From NCBI GenBank assembly GCA_023136265.1, contig JAGLRN010000025.1, positions 1 to 64,000 of the forward strand: 64,000 nt of DNA, read 5' to 3'. Below, piece after piece: positions 17,095-26,090 of the stretch. Numbering within the stretch: the first letter of the stretch is position 1; every line of letters starts with the position of its first letter. Under the pieces are notes generated by a model that searched no databases, was not told the origin of the DNA, and saw only the letters and a list, made by a program, of their open reading frames with translations. The translations under genes and the position numbers were made by a program. The DNA comes from Thermoplasmata archaeon (GTDB lineage: Archaea > Thermoplasmatota > Thermoplasmata > RBG-16-68-12 > JAGMCJ01).

Positions 17095-17200
17095 GGCCGG
17101 GACCGAGAATTCCAGAGCCTCAGCCATCTCTGAGGTTCGTTTGAACTCGGGACAAGGGATCCACAGTCCCTGAGGATAACCAGGCTACCCCACCCCGGCC
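17095..17200 (-). tRNA. tRNA-His(GTG) with an intron in the T-loop
   Basis: Minus-strand tRNA with encoded G-1 (17200), acceptor GCCGGGG paired with TCCCGGC, D-arm, anticodon stem AGGGA/TCCCT with loop CTGTGGA (anticodon GTG at 17162-17164), and T-stem CCGAG/CTCGG. CCA is not encoded. The T-loop is interrupted: exon 1 ends TTCAAA at 17140 and exon 2 resumes at 17108, leaving a 31-base intron (17109-17139). The junction folds as a bulge-helix-bulge: 4-bp helix TTCA/TGGA between 3-base bulges AAC and ATT, with an intron stem of nine positions carrying one A-C mismatch. Cleavage after the second bulge base gives T-loop TTCAAAT. This is position 59/60, not the canonical 37/38. Confidence 0.85.
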
Positions 17201-17239
17201 ACTCAGCGTTTGATATATCACCTCAGATAAAGACTTTCC

Positions 17240-20200
17240 TCAGGCGGGACTTCCCGCTTCTTGCGATTGCCTCAAGGAAATCATGAATGTCTCGTCAGCG
17301 ACCTGCCATTCTATTGTGTATCCATCCTCGCCTTCTATGTTCTCTTTGGTCACGAAATCGAGGCTCTTCGAATTCGTCTCTCGAGCGATTCTATCTTTCT
17401 GAGACTCAAGCTCCGCAAGGAGATCCTCATTCGCGGATATCTTCACTTCGACACGCTGCTCGTCTTCGAGATTCATGTCGCTCCTCATTTCCAGTATTCT
17501 TCCCACTATCTCGGTTGTGATGGACAGCTCATCCGCTCCGTCGGCCTCGGCTCCTTCTGCCAACCCGGAGGATGGTGTAGAATCGTCTGCTTCTGCGGTT
17601 TGGGGGAAACTGACGTACAGGGATCCGCCACTGAACTTCCGTCTCACGACGTTGTCTGGCAACAGAATCTCGAAGGAAACCATGCTTGGGCTGATCTCCA
17701 CGCTCTGCCCCTCGATTCCCAGGAAGTACGCGCCCTTGTCAAGCCCTCTCTTGATCTTCCAGGCCGACTGGGATTTGAGCAGCGTCTCAATCTTCCTGGC
17801 CCAGAACCTGTATTTCCCCAGGATCATGTCCAAGTGGGGGATGGCCTCAATCTTGAGCCCGTCCCATTCATCGCCCACGGGGACTGTTTCCAATCCCCTT
17901 ATGTTGGCTTCGCCCTTGATCACTCTCTCAAAAGTCTCCACCGTTTCCCTGATTTCTTGAGTGTCTGGAAGCACGGCAACGAGAACGGGAACGTCCGAAT
18001 CCACTACCTTCTCAGACCGAGCCGTCTCGACCGCACTAGTGATCCCGTTTATAAGGGCCAGGTAGTCCCTGAGCTTCTCCTCGTCATCCAGCTCTCCGAC
18101 TTCGGATTTGAGGATTTCCACGCTGAGCGCAGAGAAGGCTTCGTCCCGGGTCATGCCGGGAGGCATCTCTCCCTCCTCCCCCTCTGCCGTTGGTATTGAC
18201 TCAGCCACCTTCTTCCAGATGTCCTCGTAACCCATTTCCTCTATTTCCTTCGTTATGTCGGAGATGAGCTTTTCGGCTTCGTCCCTGGCGAGAGCGGGCT
18301 CGGGGGTTCTTCCAAGACCGAAAGCTCTGGATATCACACTGTCATCGAGAGCGCCGAGCTCTGCACCCGGGAACTCACTCATGAAGAGTAGCCTCCTTAC
18401 GATCTCTCGGATTCCCTCCAGTCCTTCCATGCTCCCGTTCCAATCGAGGAGGACCCCACCGTAGGTCCCCTCTATCTCCTTCAGAATCTCGATTATGTAG
18501 AGCGACAGCAACCTGGGTTCATCTCCCATGACGACGGCGGCAAGGTGGACGGACTTCCCTCTCTCTACTAGGACCTTGCTCTCTCCGAAGTCGAGTTTGG
18601 AAAGACCGGTGCTTCCCTGCTGTGAGAAGGAGTCCTTCACGAAGCTCTGAACCGCCCCGATCATGGTGCTGAACTTCTTCTCGTTCAGGTCTTCCCTGTA
18701 CTTCCTGGATTCGCGTACGACCAGGTTGCCCTGATTGTGTATCAGGAAGACATCCTCAACGAGATATGTTCCGGCATTCTCGACATTCAAGTTCTCTTGG
18801 GCATATGTCTCGTAGTTCTTGTCGTCAAAGGGACGCCTGTAGGATATGCTTGCATCGATCGGTATTTCACCCGACTTTTTGGGCTTTATGCCCACATCGA
18901 GGTGCTTCTTCTCGTTGACATCCATTTCGGATATGGGTTCAAGACCCTTCACTTCGAAGTCACCGTCGAGCCTGACCTCAACATCCTTTGCTCCCAGGTT
19001 TCCTCTGTTCTCAACTTCGACACGATACCGGTTCCACGCATCCTCCTGGAACCCTTTCTTCGGCAGACGGACATGGAGCCTGGGCCTCTTGTCCTTCAGG
19101 AACTCATCGATCTTCTCTCCGGCAGAGCTCTCGACTGCCATGATGATGCGCTCCAGCTCGTCCAGATTCCCTTCATCTAGAATGGACCGAGCGTCGGACG
19201 TCAGTTGCGTTTCTTCTTCAACGCCCAGACCTGCTTCCTTCGCCCTGTTCACCAGAGTAACGATTTCACTGAGGCGTTTTTCGGCCTCGGCGAGGAGAAG
19301 CTTCTTCTTGATTTCCTCAACAGGGGATTCGAGCCGCTCGAGGTAAGCCTCCATCTTGTCAATGTCGTCCGATTCGAGTACTTTCCTTGCATCCACCATG
19401 AGGCCATTGGCCTCGGTAACGTCGAAGCCGACCTCACGGGCTTTGGCCACAATGGAGGTCAGTGAATCTACTCTCCTTTCGATCTCGCCCTTCCAGCGCT
19501 TGTTCCTCGACTTCTCAACAACTCCTCCTACGGAGGCGAGTAGGCTTGAGACCTCATCGACATCGGAAGACTGGTAGGACGATTCAGCAGACCTGAGAAG
19601 ACGCTCGGCCTCGAAGACATCGAGACCTTCCTGCTTAGCTGCCTCCACAAGGAGTCTTGCTTCGCGCATATTCTTCTCGGATTCGAGTCTCTCGATTTCC
19701 AAGCCGCCCCTGCTTATGATGTCCTTTATCCTGTCGATAATAGACGTGATTGTCGCAAACTGCCCGGTGTTAATCGCCTGCGTGGCTATCTCAAACAGCT
19801 CCTCTGCTTCATTCATCCTTATTCCAAGCTCATTGGCCTTGTCGACTATTTCCTTGGCAGCTGCAAGCTGGTCCTCCACCATTGCTATGTATTGGACTCT
19901 CGCCGAATTGGCGCTGTCCTCCGCCTCTCGAACGAGATCCCAGGCATTCTTCCAGTCTTGCTTGTCCATGTTTTCCATAGCGTCCTGAATCAGTATCTCG
20001 GCCTCTGTGATGTCGGCTCCCGCTTTCTTCGCCTCCTCAATGGCGCCAATAGTCTGGACAACCCTGCTCTTTTCCAGTCCGACGAGGTCGGCGCCAGCGG
20101 CGTCGGAGACGTACATCAGTCTCCTGATAATTTCATCTACCCCCTCGAGCTCCGTGAGCAGGCCACTCCAGTTCTCCAGGACATCACTGTAATGCCCTTC

Positions 20201-22936
20201 AATCTCGCCTATTATCTCGACCATGTGAAGCGGCAGGAAGACGGGTTCGTCTCCCGCCACAACGCAGGCGAGGTACACGTGAGACCCTCTCTCGATGACG
20301 ATCATACTGTTCCCGAAATCGAGCCTTTTAAGCCCTCCTTCACTTCTCGTCCTGAAGGAATCCTTGACGAATTCCTGCACAATGGTAAGCATGCCGGAGA
20401 AGATGTCCTCATCGATGTCCTCGCGGTACTTCCTAGTTTCATGTCCTATGAGCCTCCCATCGAGGTGGACTAGGAAGACATCCTCCACCACATACGTCCC
20501 GTAGGACTTGATGGAGAGCTGTTTCGTCTCGTCGTGGCCGAAGACCTGATTATCGAAGGGCCTCTGGTACGAGACAGACATGTCGACAGGGAGATCTCCT
20601 TCTTTCTTGGGTTTGACTCCCACCTCTATAGTCTTCGTCTCATTGGGATCTATCTCCGAGATTGTCTCTAGACCCCTGACTTCGAAATCACCTTCGAGTT
20701 TGATGTCGATGTTCTCGGACCTGAGGTTACCCTCGTTGATTATCTCCAGAATCAGGCGGTTCCATACGTCCGCCTCGAATCCCTTCGTAGGCATGTTGAC
20801 AAATACCTTTGGATATTTGTCTTTGATGAAATCCTGAATCTTCTTTCCGGCTGACACCTCCGCTCTCCGAATAAGGTCCTTCGCCTGTACGATTTCCTGC
20901 TTCCCCAAGTACTCGTCTGCCATGCCAAGGAGCGCCTGCGCGTGTTCGATGTCGATGCCCATCGCCTTGGCTCCTGCAATCATCGTGGCTATACCCTGGC
21001 TCTTGGCTCCGAACCGCTCAATGATCTTCTCCTTCTCGGCCTCCCCCACTATGTCCCGAATCCTTCTGGAAAGCTCCATGACGGCGTCGTAATTCTCTTC
21101 GAAGAGGGCATCTCTTGCATCTTTCAGGAGGTCATTCGCATCTGAGACATCGGCCCCCATTCTCTCAATATCATCGATTGCGAACGATGCGCCCTCCAGT
21201 TCGTCCTGAGCCTTCGTGATGATATACAACCTCTTTGCCTTCTTGGCGGAGAGTTCAACTTTTGGAACGTAGGCCTCGATCTTCTGGAATTCCCCCCTCT
21301 CGAAGTCGGCGGACGCCTTGCGGTAGAAGGTTTCCGCTTCATCTACCTCCAGACCCAGCTTCTTCGAGTCGGTGATCATCACTTCCATTCTGAGAAGGCC
21401 GCCCTTTGCCAGGTCAACGACTCTCTCCTTCTTCGCCCTGTCAACGAGATTCCGCGCAATCTCAGCGTACTGGAGTGCTTCGTCGATATGGCCCTCCTCA
21501 AGAGCTCTGAGTCCGTTCCTAACCGTTTCTCCTGCGGCTCCGATGTTGAGGTTCTCTTTTCTGGCCTCTTCTGCCTCCTTCTTGGCCTTTTGCAGGAGGT
21601 CCCTTGCAGCGACCGTGAGGGACTCCTTCAGACTCAGCGCCATCTCTTCGATTTCCGAGAGTATCTTCTCGGCCTTGGCCAGGTCTCTTACCTGGAAGGC
21701 CTGTTTCACTTCCTCGAATAAGTCCTCGACATAGGAGATGTCGACTCCGACCTTTCGAATCTCGTCAACGATCTCCTTGATGTCCCCCAGTCTTTTCGAC
21801 GCACCGAGCATTTGGATGGGAATGTCCTCATCCGTGGCTCCGAGTTTCCTCTTCTCCTTCGTGAGCCAGATTCTAAGTTGAGACAGGTATCTGCGAGCGC
21901 GCCTATTGTCGCCCTTCTCCAGAGCTTCGCGCGCTTTCTCGGCTATGCCATCGGCCCGCGTTATGTCAACCTCGATTGACTTGATGTACTCGATCTCCTG
22001 GCACATCGATTTGAGAGCGCTCTCGATTTCATTCCGGCGCGTCGCGCGATCCGCCTGTTTCCGAGCCTCCTTCGTCAGAGCCTTCACGTCATCGAATTCC
22101 CGCTTATGGAGAGCGGTCTCGGCCTGGCGGAGAGTCTCCTCGATTTCGCCAGTGTCCGCCCCTGTAGCCCTGGACGAATGCAGGGATTCCTCCGCTTTTT
22201 CGATGAGGTCGGAGGCTCTTTTGAACCGCTTGACCTCGTTGACCTCGGTGCGGGCTAGCTTCAGATATTCCTGGACTTCCCCATAGACAGCCCTTTCAAA
22301 GGACTCCTCGGCGCTCCTGAAGTATTCTCTGGCGACATCGATGTCTGCCCCGATTTCGTAGGCATAGTCGAGTTTTGGCTTGAAGTTCTGAATCATCACG
22401 CGGGCTCTTCTATTCCTCTTCGCCTCTGTGGCTTGCTTCTTTGCCTTCCTCACGAACTCGACGACATCACCGTAGATGCCGCTTTCGAGAGCGATGTACG
22501 CCTTCTTGATGAGGTCGTGAGCTGTCGTGATGTCGGCACCGAGCTCTCGAGCCTTGTCGACGATGAGCTCGGCATTGAGAATCATGAGCTCTTTTTTCCT
22601 TTTCTCATTGGCCTCTCTTGACTTCCGAAGAAGGATCTTCGCCTTCCCCTCCGCCTCCTCGAAGTTCTCCTCTGACGCTATCCTTCTCACGTGGTCCAGA
22701 GCCACCTGTATGCTGGCGATCTCTGCACCGCTCTTCTTGGCGGACCTCAATGCTTTTTCCACGCTGGAGATGAGCACCAGGACTCGCTTTTTCGCTGTGA
22801 CGGCTCCAGTTTCTCTTCGAGGAACCTTCTCCTTCCCCGTCTCTGTGAGGGAATGACCGCAGTAGTTGCAGAATCTGCTACCCGCTTCCAGCTTCGCCTC
22901 GCAACGGGGACATCCTATCCTCTTCTCGTCTCCCAT
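17240..22936 (-). CDS. Giant helical-repeat scaffold protein with IleRS-like C-terminus
   Basis: 1898 residues, predicted cytosolic. A zinc ribbon (Cys9/12, Cys23/26) opens it. Residues about 50-700 hold ten alpha-helical units of roughly 65 residues, each marked by GAD/VDI-x-x-A before a helix pair. Residues 705-945 are a beta-sandwich-like segment plus a longin/roadblock-like module (YVVEDVFLVHLDGRL). Five more helical units (955-1270) precede a second copy of the module (1279-1518). Residues about 1620-1890 align with IleRS residues 802-1057 of the adjacent gene: DKGAYFLGIEGQSVEISPSM against KKGQYVLGIEGHVIRIDPSM, and matching EMR and VEW/IEW segments. No synthetase catalytic domain is present. 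It reads as a scaffold, perhaps RNA- or ribosome-linked. TATA-like CATTTATAC lies upstream at 22979-22987. Confidence 0.9.
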   Translation of the reverse strand: MGDEKRIGCPRCEAKLEAGSRFCNYCGHSLTETGKEKVPRRETGAVTAKKRVLVLISSVEKALRSAKKSGAEIASIQVALDHVRRIASEENFEEAEGKAKILLRKSREANEKRKKELMILNAELIVDKARELGADITTAHDLIKKAYIALESGIYGDVVEFVRKAKKQATEAKRNRRARVMIQNFKPKLDYAYEIGADIDVAREYFRSAEESFERAVYGEVQEYLKLARTEVNEVKRFKRASDLIEKAEESLHSSRATGADTGEIEETLRQAETALHKREFDDVKALTKEARKQADRATRRNEIESALKSMCQEIEYIKSIEVDITRADGIAEKAREALEKGDNRRARRYLSQLRIWLTKEKRKLGATDEDIPIQMLGASKRLGDIKEIVDEIRKVGVDISYVEDLFEEVKQAFQVRDLAKAEKILSEIEEMALSLKESLTVAARDLLQKAKKEAEEARKENLNIGAAGETVRNGLRALEEGHIDEALQYAEIARNLVDRAKKERVVDLAKGGLLRMEVMITDSKKLGLEVDEAETFYRKASADFERGEFQKIEAYVPKVELSAKKAKRLYIITKAQDELEGASFAIDDIERMGADVSDANDLLKDARDALFEENYDAVMELSRRIRDIVGEAEKEKIIERFGAKSQGIATMIAGAKAMGIDIEHAQALLGMADEYLGKQEIVQAKDLIRRAEVSAGKKIQDFIKDKYPKVFVNMPTKGFEADVWNRLILEIINEGNLRSENIDIKLEGDFEVRGLETISEIDPNETKTIEVGVKPKKEGDLPVDMSVSYQRPFDNQVFGHDETKQLSIKSYGTYVVEDVFLVHLDGRLIGHETRKYREDIDEDIFSGMLTIVQEFVKDSFRTRSEGGLKRLDFGNSMIVIERGSHVYLACVVAGDEPVFLPLHMVEIIGEIEGHYSDVLENWSGLLTELEGVDEIIRRLMYVSDAAGADLVGLEKSRVVQTIGAIEEAKKAGADITEAEILIQDAMENMDKQDWKNAWDLVREAEDSANSARVQYIAMVEDQLAAAKEIVDKANELGIRMNEAEELFEIATQAINTGQFATITSIIDRIKDIISRGGLEIERLESEKNMREARLLVEAAKQEGLDVFEAERLLRSAESSYQSSDVDEVSSLLASVGGVVEKSRNKRWKGEIERRVDSLTSIVAKAREVGFDVTEANGLMVDARKVLESDDIDKMEAYLERLESPVEEIKKKLLLAEAEKRLSEIVTLVNRAKEAGLGVEEETQLTSDARSILDEGNLDELERIIMAVESSAGEKIDEFLKDKRPRLHVRLPKKGFQEDAWNRYRVEVENRGNLGAKDVEVRLDGDFEVKGLEPISEMDVNEKKHLDVGIKPKKSGEIPIDASISYRRPFDDKNYETYAQENLNVENAGTYLVEDVFLIHNQGNLVVRESRKYREDLNEKKFSTMIGAVQSFVKDSFSQQGSTGLSKLDFGESKVLVERGKSVHLAAVVMGDEPRLLSLYIIEILKEIEGTYGGVLLDWNGSMEGLEGIREIVRRLLFMSEFPGAELGALDDSVISRAFGLGRTPEPALARDEAEKLISDITKEIEEMGYEDIWKKVAESIPTAEGEEGEMPPGMTRDEAFSALSVEILKSEVGELDDEEKLRDYLALINGITSAVETARSEKVVDSDVPVLVAVLPDTQEIRETVETFERVIKGEANIRGLETVPVGDEWDGLKIEAIPHLDMILGKYRFWARKIETLLKSQSAWKIKRGLDKGAYFLGIEGQSVEISPSMVSFEILLPDNVVRRKFSGGSLYVSFPQTAEADDSTPSSGLAEGAEADGADELSITTEIVGRILEMRSDMNLEDEQRVEVKISANEDLLAELESQKDRIARETNSKSLDFVTKENIEGEDGYTIEWQVADETFMISLRQSQEAGSPA

Positions 22937-23101
22937 CGAATCGCACAGCCTCTTCCTCCATAAGTTGTTGGAAGCCGTGTATAAATGTGACTGCCTTGTT
23001 ATCAGACTTGATACTTCCAGGTGTTCCGAATGAAATCACTTTTTGGCAGGAGAAATGAGATCGCAGGAATGCATCTCTCGGGGCTACCGACGATTGGCAG
23101 A

Positions 23102-23123
23102 GTTAACCTTAAACAAGGTTAAC
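23102..23123. promoter_or_regulatory. Perfect inverted repeat GTTAACCTT-AAAC-AAGGTTAAC
   Basis: Nine-base arms with a 4-base spacer, about 50 bases upstream of the L3-operon TATA and 115 upstream of the giant gene's TATA. There is no T-tail, so it is more likely a protein-binding site than a terminator. Confidence 0.5.
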
Positions 23124-23170
23124 CTGAATTCACTAGCTTGCGAGTGACTACTGGCCACAGTGCACAAGTG

Positions 23171-23178
23171 TTATATAG
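23171..23178 (+). promoter_or_regulatory. TATA box of the ribosomal protein operon
   Basis: TTATATAG in an otherwise GC-rich stretch, the only strong TATA element before L3. It would place the transcript start near 23200, giving a leader of about 125 bases before the L3 ATG. Confidence 0.6.
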
Positions 23179-23325
23179 GGCTGCTATCATCTGACTGACG
23201 CTCTGCCTTGGCCAGACGCTATGGGAGAACAAAGAACCCAGCGATATGTCCCACTCCTTTTGGGGCGTACCTGAGGCGCCACGGTCAAGGACCCAACTCG
23301 GAGCGTCGGAATCGGAGAAGCAAGA

Positions 23326-24324
23326 ATGCCGAAAAGACACAGGCCCAGACATGGCTCCATGGGGTATTCTCCCCGCAAGCGTGCCGCGAGTGAGGTCCCG
23401 AGATTCTCATCTTGGCCCGATATTAGCGATGGCCCTAGAATCCAGGGGTTCGCAGGATACAAGGCCGGAATGACTCATGCGCTTGTCGTGGACTACAGAA
23501 AAACGAGCACGACCAGTGGCCAGGAGGTTCAGATCCCTGTCACGGTAATCGAGGTCCCTCCGATGAAGGTCGCTGCTGTACGACTATACAAGGAAACGCC
23601 TTACGGCCTCAAGACTATCACCGAGATCTGGTCCCAGAAGCTTGACAAGCAGCTCAGAAGGAGGCTCCCAGTACCGAAGAAGTATGATACTGACAAGGCG
23701 TGGAAGGAGGTTGACCCGGTCAAGGTGGACGAGGTCAGAGTGCTCGTGTACACACAGCCATATCTGGTCACAGGCGTTCCCAAGAAATCGCCTGATATCA
23801 TGGAGAACAGAATCGGTGGAGGGACGATTGAGGAGAGGCTTGAGTACGCGAGGAAGATCATCGGCAAGGACATCAAGATCGAGGATTTCACCAGAGAAGG
23901 GGACGTCATTGACGTCGCAGCGGTGACAAAGGGCAAGGGCTTCGGCGGCCACCACAAGAGATGGGGAACGAAGCTCCTCTCGCACAAGGACAGCAAGAAG
24001 CGAAGAGGCGTCGGAACGACCGGGACATTCAGACCGGGATACACGAGGCCGACTGTTCCGCAAGCTGGCCAGATTGGATACCACCAGAGGACGGAGTACA
24101 ACAAGAGGGTCCTCAAGATGGGAGAGAACGGAGAGAGAATCACACCGGAAGGAGGATTCCTCTCGTACGGCGCCGTGAGGAATGGCTACATCCTCCTTCA
24201 CGGTTCGGTCCCAGGTCCGACAAAGAGACTCGTGAGACTGAGGAATGCGATAAGACCAACCGTTGCACCCGTTGACAAGATTGATCTTGAATACATATCA
24301 ACAACATCGAAGCAGGGAGCTTGA
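23326..24324 (+). CDS. rpl3: Ribosomal protein L3 (uL3)
   Basis: Large-subunit protein reaching the peptidyl transferase centre. 332 residues; MPKRHRPRHGSMGYSPRKRA start, RIQGFAGYKAGMTHALV, the KGKGFGGHHKRWG loop with its conserved His pair, GTFRPGYTRPTVPQAGQ and the GPTKRLVRLRNA tail are all archaeal/eukaryal L3 signatures. First gene of a 25-gene run (L3 to SecY) with mostly overlapping or near-abutting starts. S10 and elongation factor genes are not in this cluster. Confidence 0.97.
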   Translation: MPKRHRPRHGSMGYSPRKRAASEVPRFSSWPDISDGPRIQGFAGYKAGMTHALVVDYRKTSTTSGQEVQIPVTVIEVPPMKVAAVRLYKETPYGLKTITEIWSQKLDKQLRRRLPVPKKYDTDKAWKEVDPVKVDEVRVLVYTQPYLVTGVPKKSPDIMENRIGGGTIEERLEYARKIIGKDIKIEDFTREGDVIDVAAVTKGKGFGGHHKRWGTKLLSHKDSKKRRGVGTTGTFRPGYTRPTVPQAGQIGYHQRTEYNKRVLKMGENGERITPEGGFLSYGAVRNGYILLHGSVPGPTKRLVRLRNAIRPTVAPVDKIDLEYISTTSKQGA

Positions 24325-25103
24325 TGGCGAAGAAGAAGATGAAGGACAACGAAGTGAATGTCTACTCGGTCGAGGGCAAGGTAGTCAAAACCATCGAGCT
24401 TCCAGAAGTGTTCATGACCAGCATCAGGACTGACCTCATACGGAGGGCGGTGGTCTCGGCTCAGGCCAACAGACGGCAGTCATACGGTCCGAACCCCAGG
24501 TCAGGCATGAGACATGCGGTCTCCACGTGGGGAAAGGGTCGAGGAGTCTCCCGTGTCCAGAGGATGACAGGGCAGCGCACGGCGGCGGAATCTCCGGGTA
24601 CCGTTGGCGGCAGAAAAGCGCATCCGCCAAGACCCGACCATGACTGGTCGAAGAAGATAAACAAGAAGGAGAGGATGATGGCAAGGGCATCGGCTCTCGC
24701 CGCGACAAGGGACACCGGGCTCGTGACAGGGCGCGGACACATCTTCGAGGCTGATCTGACGCTTCCAGTGGTTGTCGAGGACGACATCGAGGTCCTGAAG
24801 ACGACGCAGGAAGCGACTGAGCTTCTCAGATCCGTCAAGGTCTATGATGACGTGCTCCGTGCGAGTAAGAAGAAGATCCGGGCGGGCCGCGGAAAGATGA
24901 GGGACAGGAAGTACAGACGGCCCAGGAGTGTTCTCGTTGCCCTCTCATCCAGCTCAGAATCGAGCCGCGCATTCACCAACATACCGGGCGTGGATGTCTC
25001 CTCTTCGAAGCAGTTGAACACGGAGATTCTTGCTCCTGGAGGAGAGCCGGGAAGGCTCGTTCTCTTCAGTGAGAGCGCTCTGGAGGAGTTGAGAGCATGG
25101 TAG
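24324..25103 (+). CDS. rpl4: Ribosomal protein L4 (uL4/L1e)
   Basis: Lines the exit tunnel of the 50S subunit. About 259 residues; NVYSVEGKVVKTIELPEVF opening, long basic loop GPNPRSGMRHAVSTWGKGRG, GGRKAHPPRPDHDWSKKIN, and ALAATRDTGLVTGRGH. ATG 24324 overlaps the L3 TGA; the TTG three bases before is also in frame. Confidence 0.96.
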   Translation: MAKKKMKDNEVNVYSVEGKVVKTIELPEVFMTSIRTDLIRRAVVSAQANRRQSYGPNPRSGMRHAVSTWGKGRGVSRVQRMTGQRTAAESPGTVGGRKAHPPRPDHDWSKKINKKERMMARASALAATRDTGLVTGRGHIFEADLTLPVVVEDDIEVLKTTQEATELLRSVKVYDDVLRASKKKIRAGRGKMRDRKYRRPRSVLVALSSSSESSRAFTNIPGVDVSSSKQLNTEILAPGGEPGRLVLFSESALEELRAW

Positions 25104-25387
25104 ATGGTCGCGAGTTCGAGGTTCTCCTGCATCCCTACGTCACGGAGAAGACGATGACTGGCATCGATGGCTCGGCGAAGCAGGACCTCAAGGATGGGAA
25201 CAGGCTGGAGTTCATAGTGAAGAGATCCGCGACCAAGGGGGAAATCAAGGAGGCCTTTGAGAGTCTCTTCGAGGTCAAGGTGGAGAAGGTCAACACGAAG
25301 ATAAGAAAGGATGGAAAGCACGCGATAATCAAGCTCAAAGAAGGCTATTCCGCAAAGGATGTTGGCGATAGGATCGGGGTGTTCTAA
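25097..25387 (+). CDS. rpl23: Ribosomal protein L23 (uL23)
   Basis: 96 residues at the tunnel exit, contacts SRP and the translocon. LLHPYVTEKTM, NRLEFIVKRSATKGEIKEAF and VNTKIRKDGKHAIIKL are typical. ATG overlaps the end of L4 by 7 bases. A 10-residue insert after MTGIDGSAKQD is slightly longer than usual. Confidence 0.95.
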   Translation: MVDGREFEVLLHPYVTEKTMTGIDGSAKQDLKDGNRLEFIVKRSATKGEIKEAFESLFEVKVEKVNTKIRKDGKHAIIKLKEGYSAKDVGDRIGVF

Positions 25388-26089
25388 ATGGGGAAGAGAC
25401 TAAGGTCGCAAAGAAGGGGCAAAGGCTCCCGCACGTACTCCTCACCCAGCCACAGGCATAGGGGACCGGTTAATCTGCCCAAGCTGGATGATCTTGATGG
25501 AGTGGTCGTGGACCTCGTCCATTCCCCGGGCCACACCGCCCCGCTCGCCAAGGTTAGGTTCGGTGAGAAGGAAGTGCTCATGCTTGCCTCTGATGGCCTG
25601 CAGGTCGGTGAGACCGTTAGCATCGGGAAGGTCTCGGTAGAGCGAGGTCATATCCTCCCACTGAGTAGGATCCCGGAGAGCACTCTCGTTTTCGATGTGG
25701 AGTCCAAACCAGGAGATGGAGGGAAGTTCGCCCGCTCGGCTGGGACTGCCGCCATGATTGTCAGCCACGGTGCGGAGACGGTCATAAGGCTCCCGTCGGG
25801 GAAGTACAGATCATTCGATCCTAAATGCAGAGCCATTGTCGGCGTCGTTGCCGGAAGTGGAAGAGGAGAGAAACCCTTCGCAAAGGCAGGTAAGAAGGTG
25901 AACGCCTACAGGAGCAAAGCGAAGGCTCCATTCAGGACGAGCGGGGTCGCGATGAATCCGGTGAACCACCCCCACGGAGGCGGCAGCCACCAGCATGTGG
26001 GCAAGCCGAGCACTGTCTCGGCCAACGCGCCACCAGGGAGAAAGGTCGGAAGGTTGTCCCAGAAGAAGAAGAAGAAGAGGAGGAATTGA
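25388..26089 (+). CDS. rpl2: Ribosomal protein L2 (uL2)
   Basis: 233 residues, essential for peptidyl transfer centre assembly. MGKRLRSQRRGKGSRTYSSP start, GDTV-type OB-fold core, and the conserved C-terminal GVAMNPVNHPHGGG loop with its functional His. Abuts L23 directly. Basic tail QKKKKKRRN. Confidence 0.97.
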   Translation: MGKRLRSQRRGKGSRTYSSPSHRHRGPVNLPKLDDLDGVVVDLVHSPGHTAPLAKVRFGEKEVLMLASDGLQVGETVSIGKVSVERGHILPLSRIPESTLVFDVESKPGDGGKFARSAGTAAMIVSHGAETVIRLPSGKYRSFDPKCRAIVGVVAGSGRGEKPFAKAGKKVNAYRSKAKAPFRTSGVAMNPVNHPHGGGSHQHVGKPSTVSANAPPGRKVGRLSQKKKKKRRN

Positions 26090-26090
26090 G

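Larger units (their letters stand above)
22937..23325. other. Divergent intergenic region between the giant gene and the L3 operon
   Basis: 389 bases with promoters for both sides: a minus-strand TATA at 22979-22987 and a plus-strand TATA at 23171-23178. Between them is a perfect inverted repeat (23102-23123). The L3 transcript would carry a leader of about 125 bases with several short GC-rich hairpins, e.g. TCTG/CAGA around 23204-23216, unusual for archaeal genes, which mostly have short leaders. No gene is seen. Confidence 0.5.

Noticed and set aside
17211-17219. GATATATCA upstream of tRNA-His as its TATA box
   Set aside because: It is only about 15 bases from the tRNA 5' end; CTTTATCT at 17225-17232 is at a more normal distance, though still weak.
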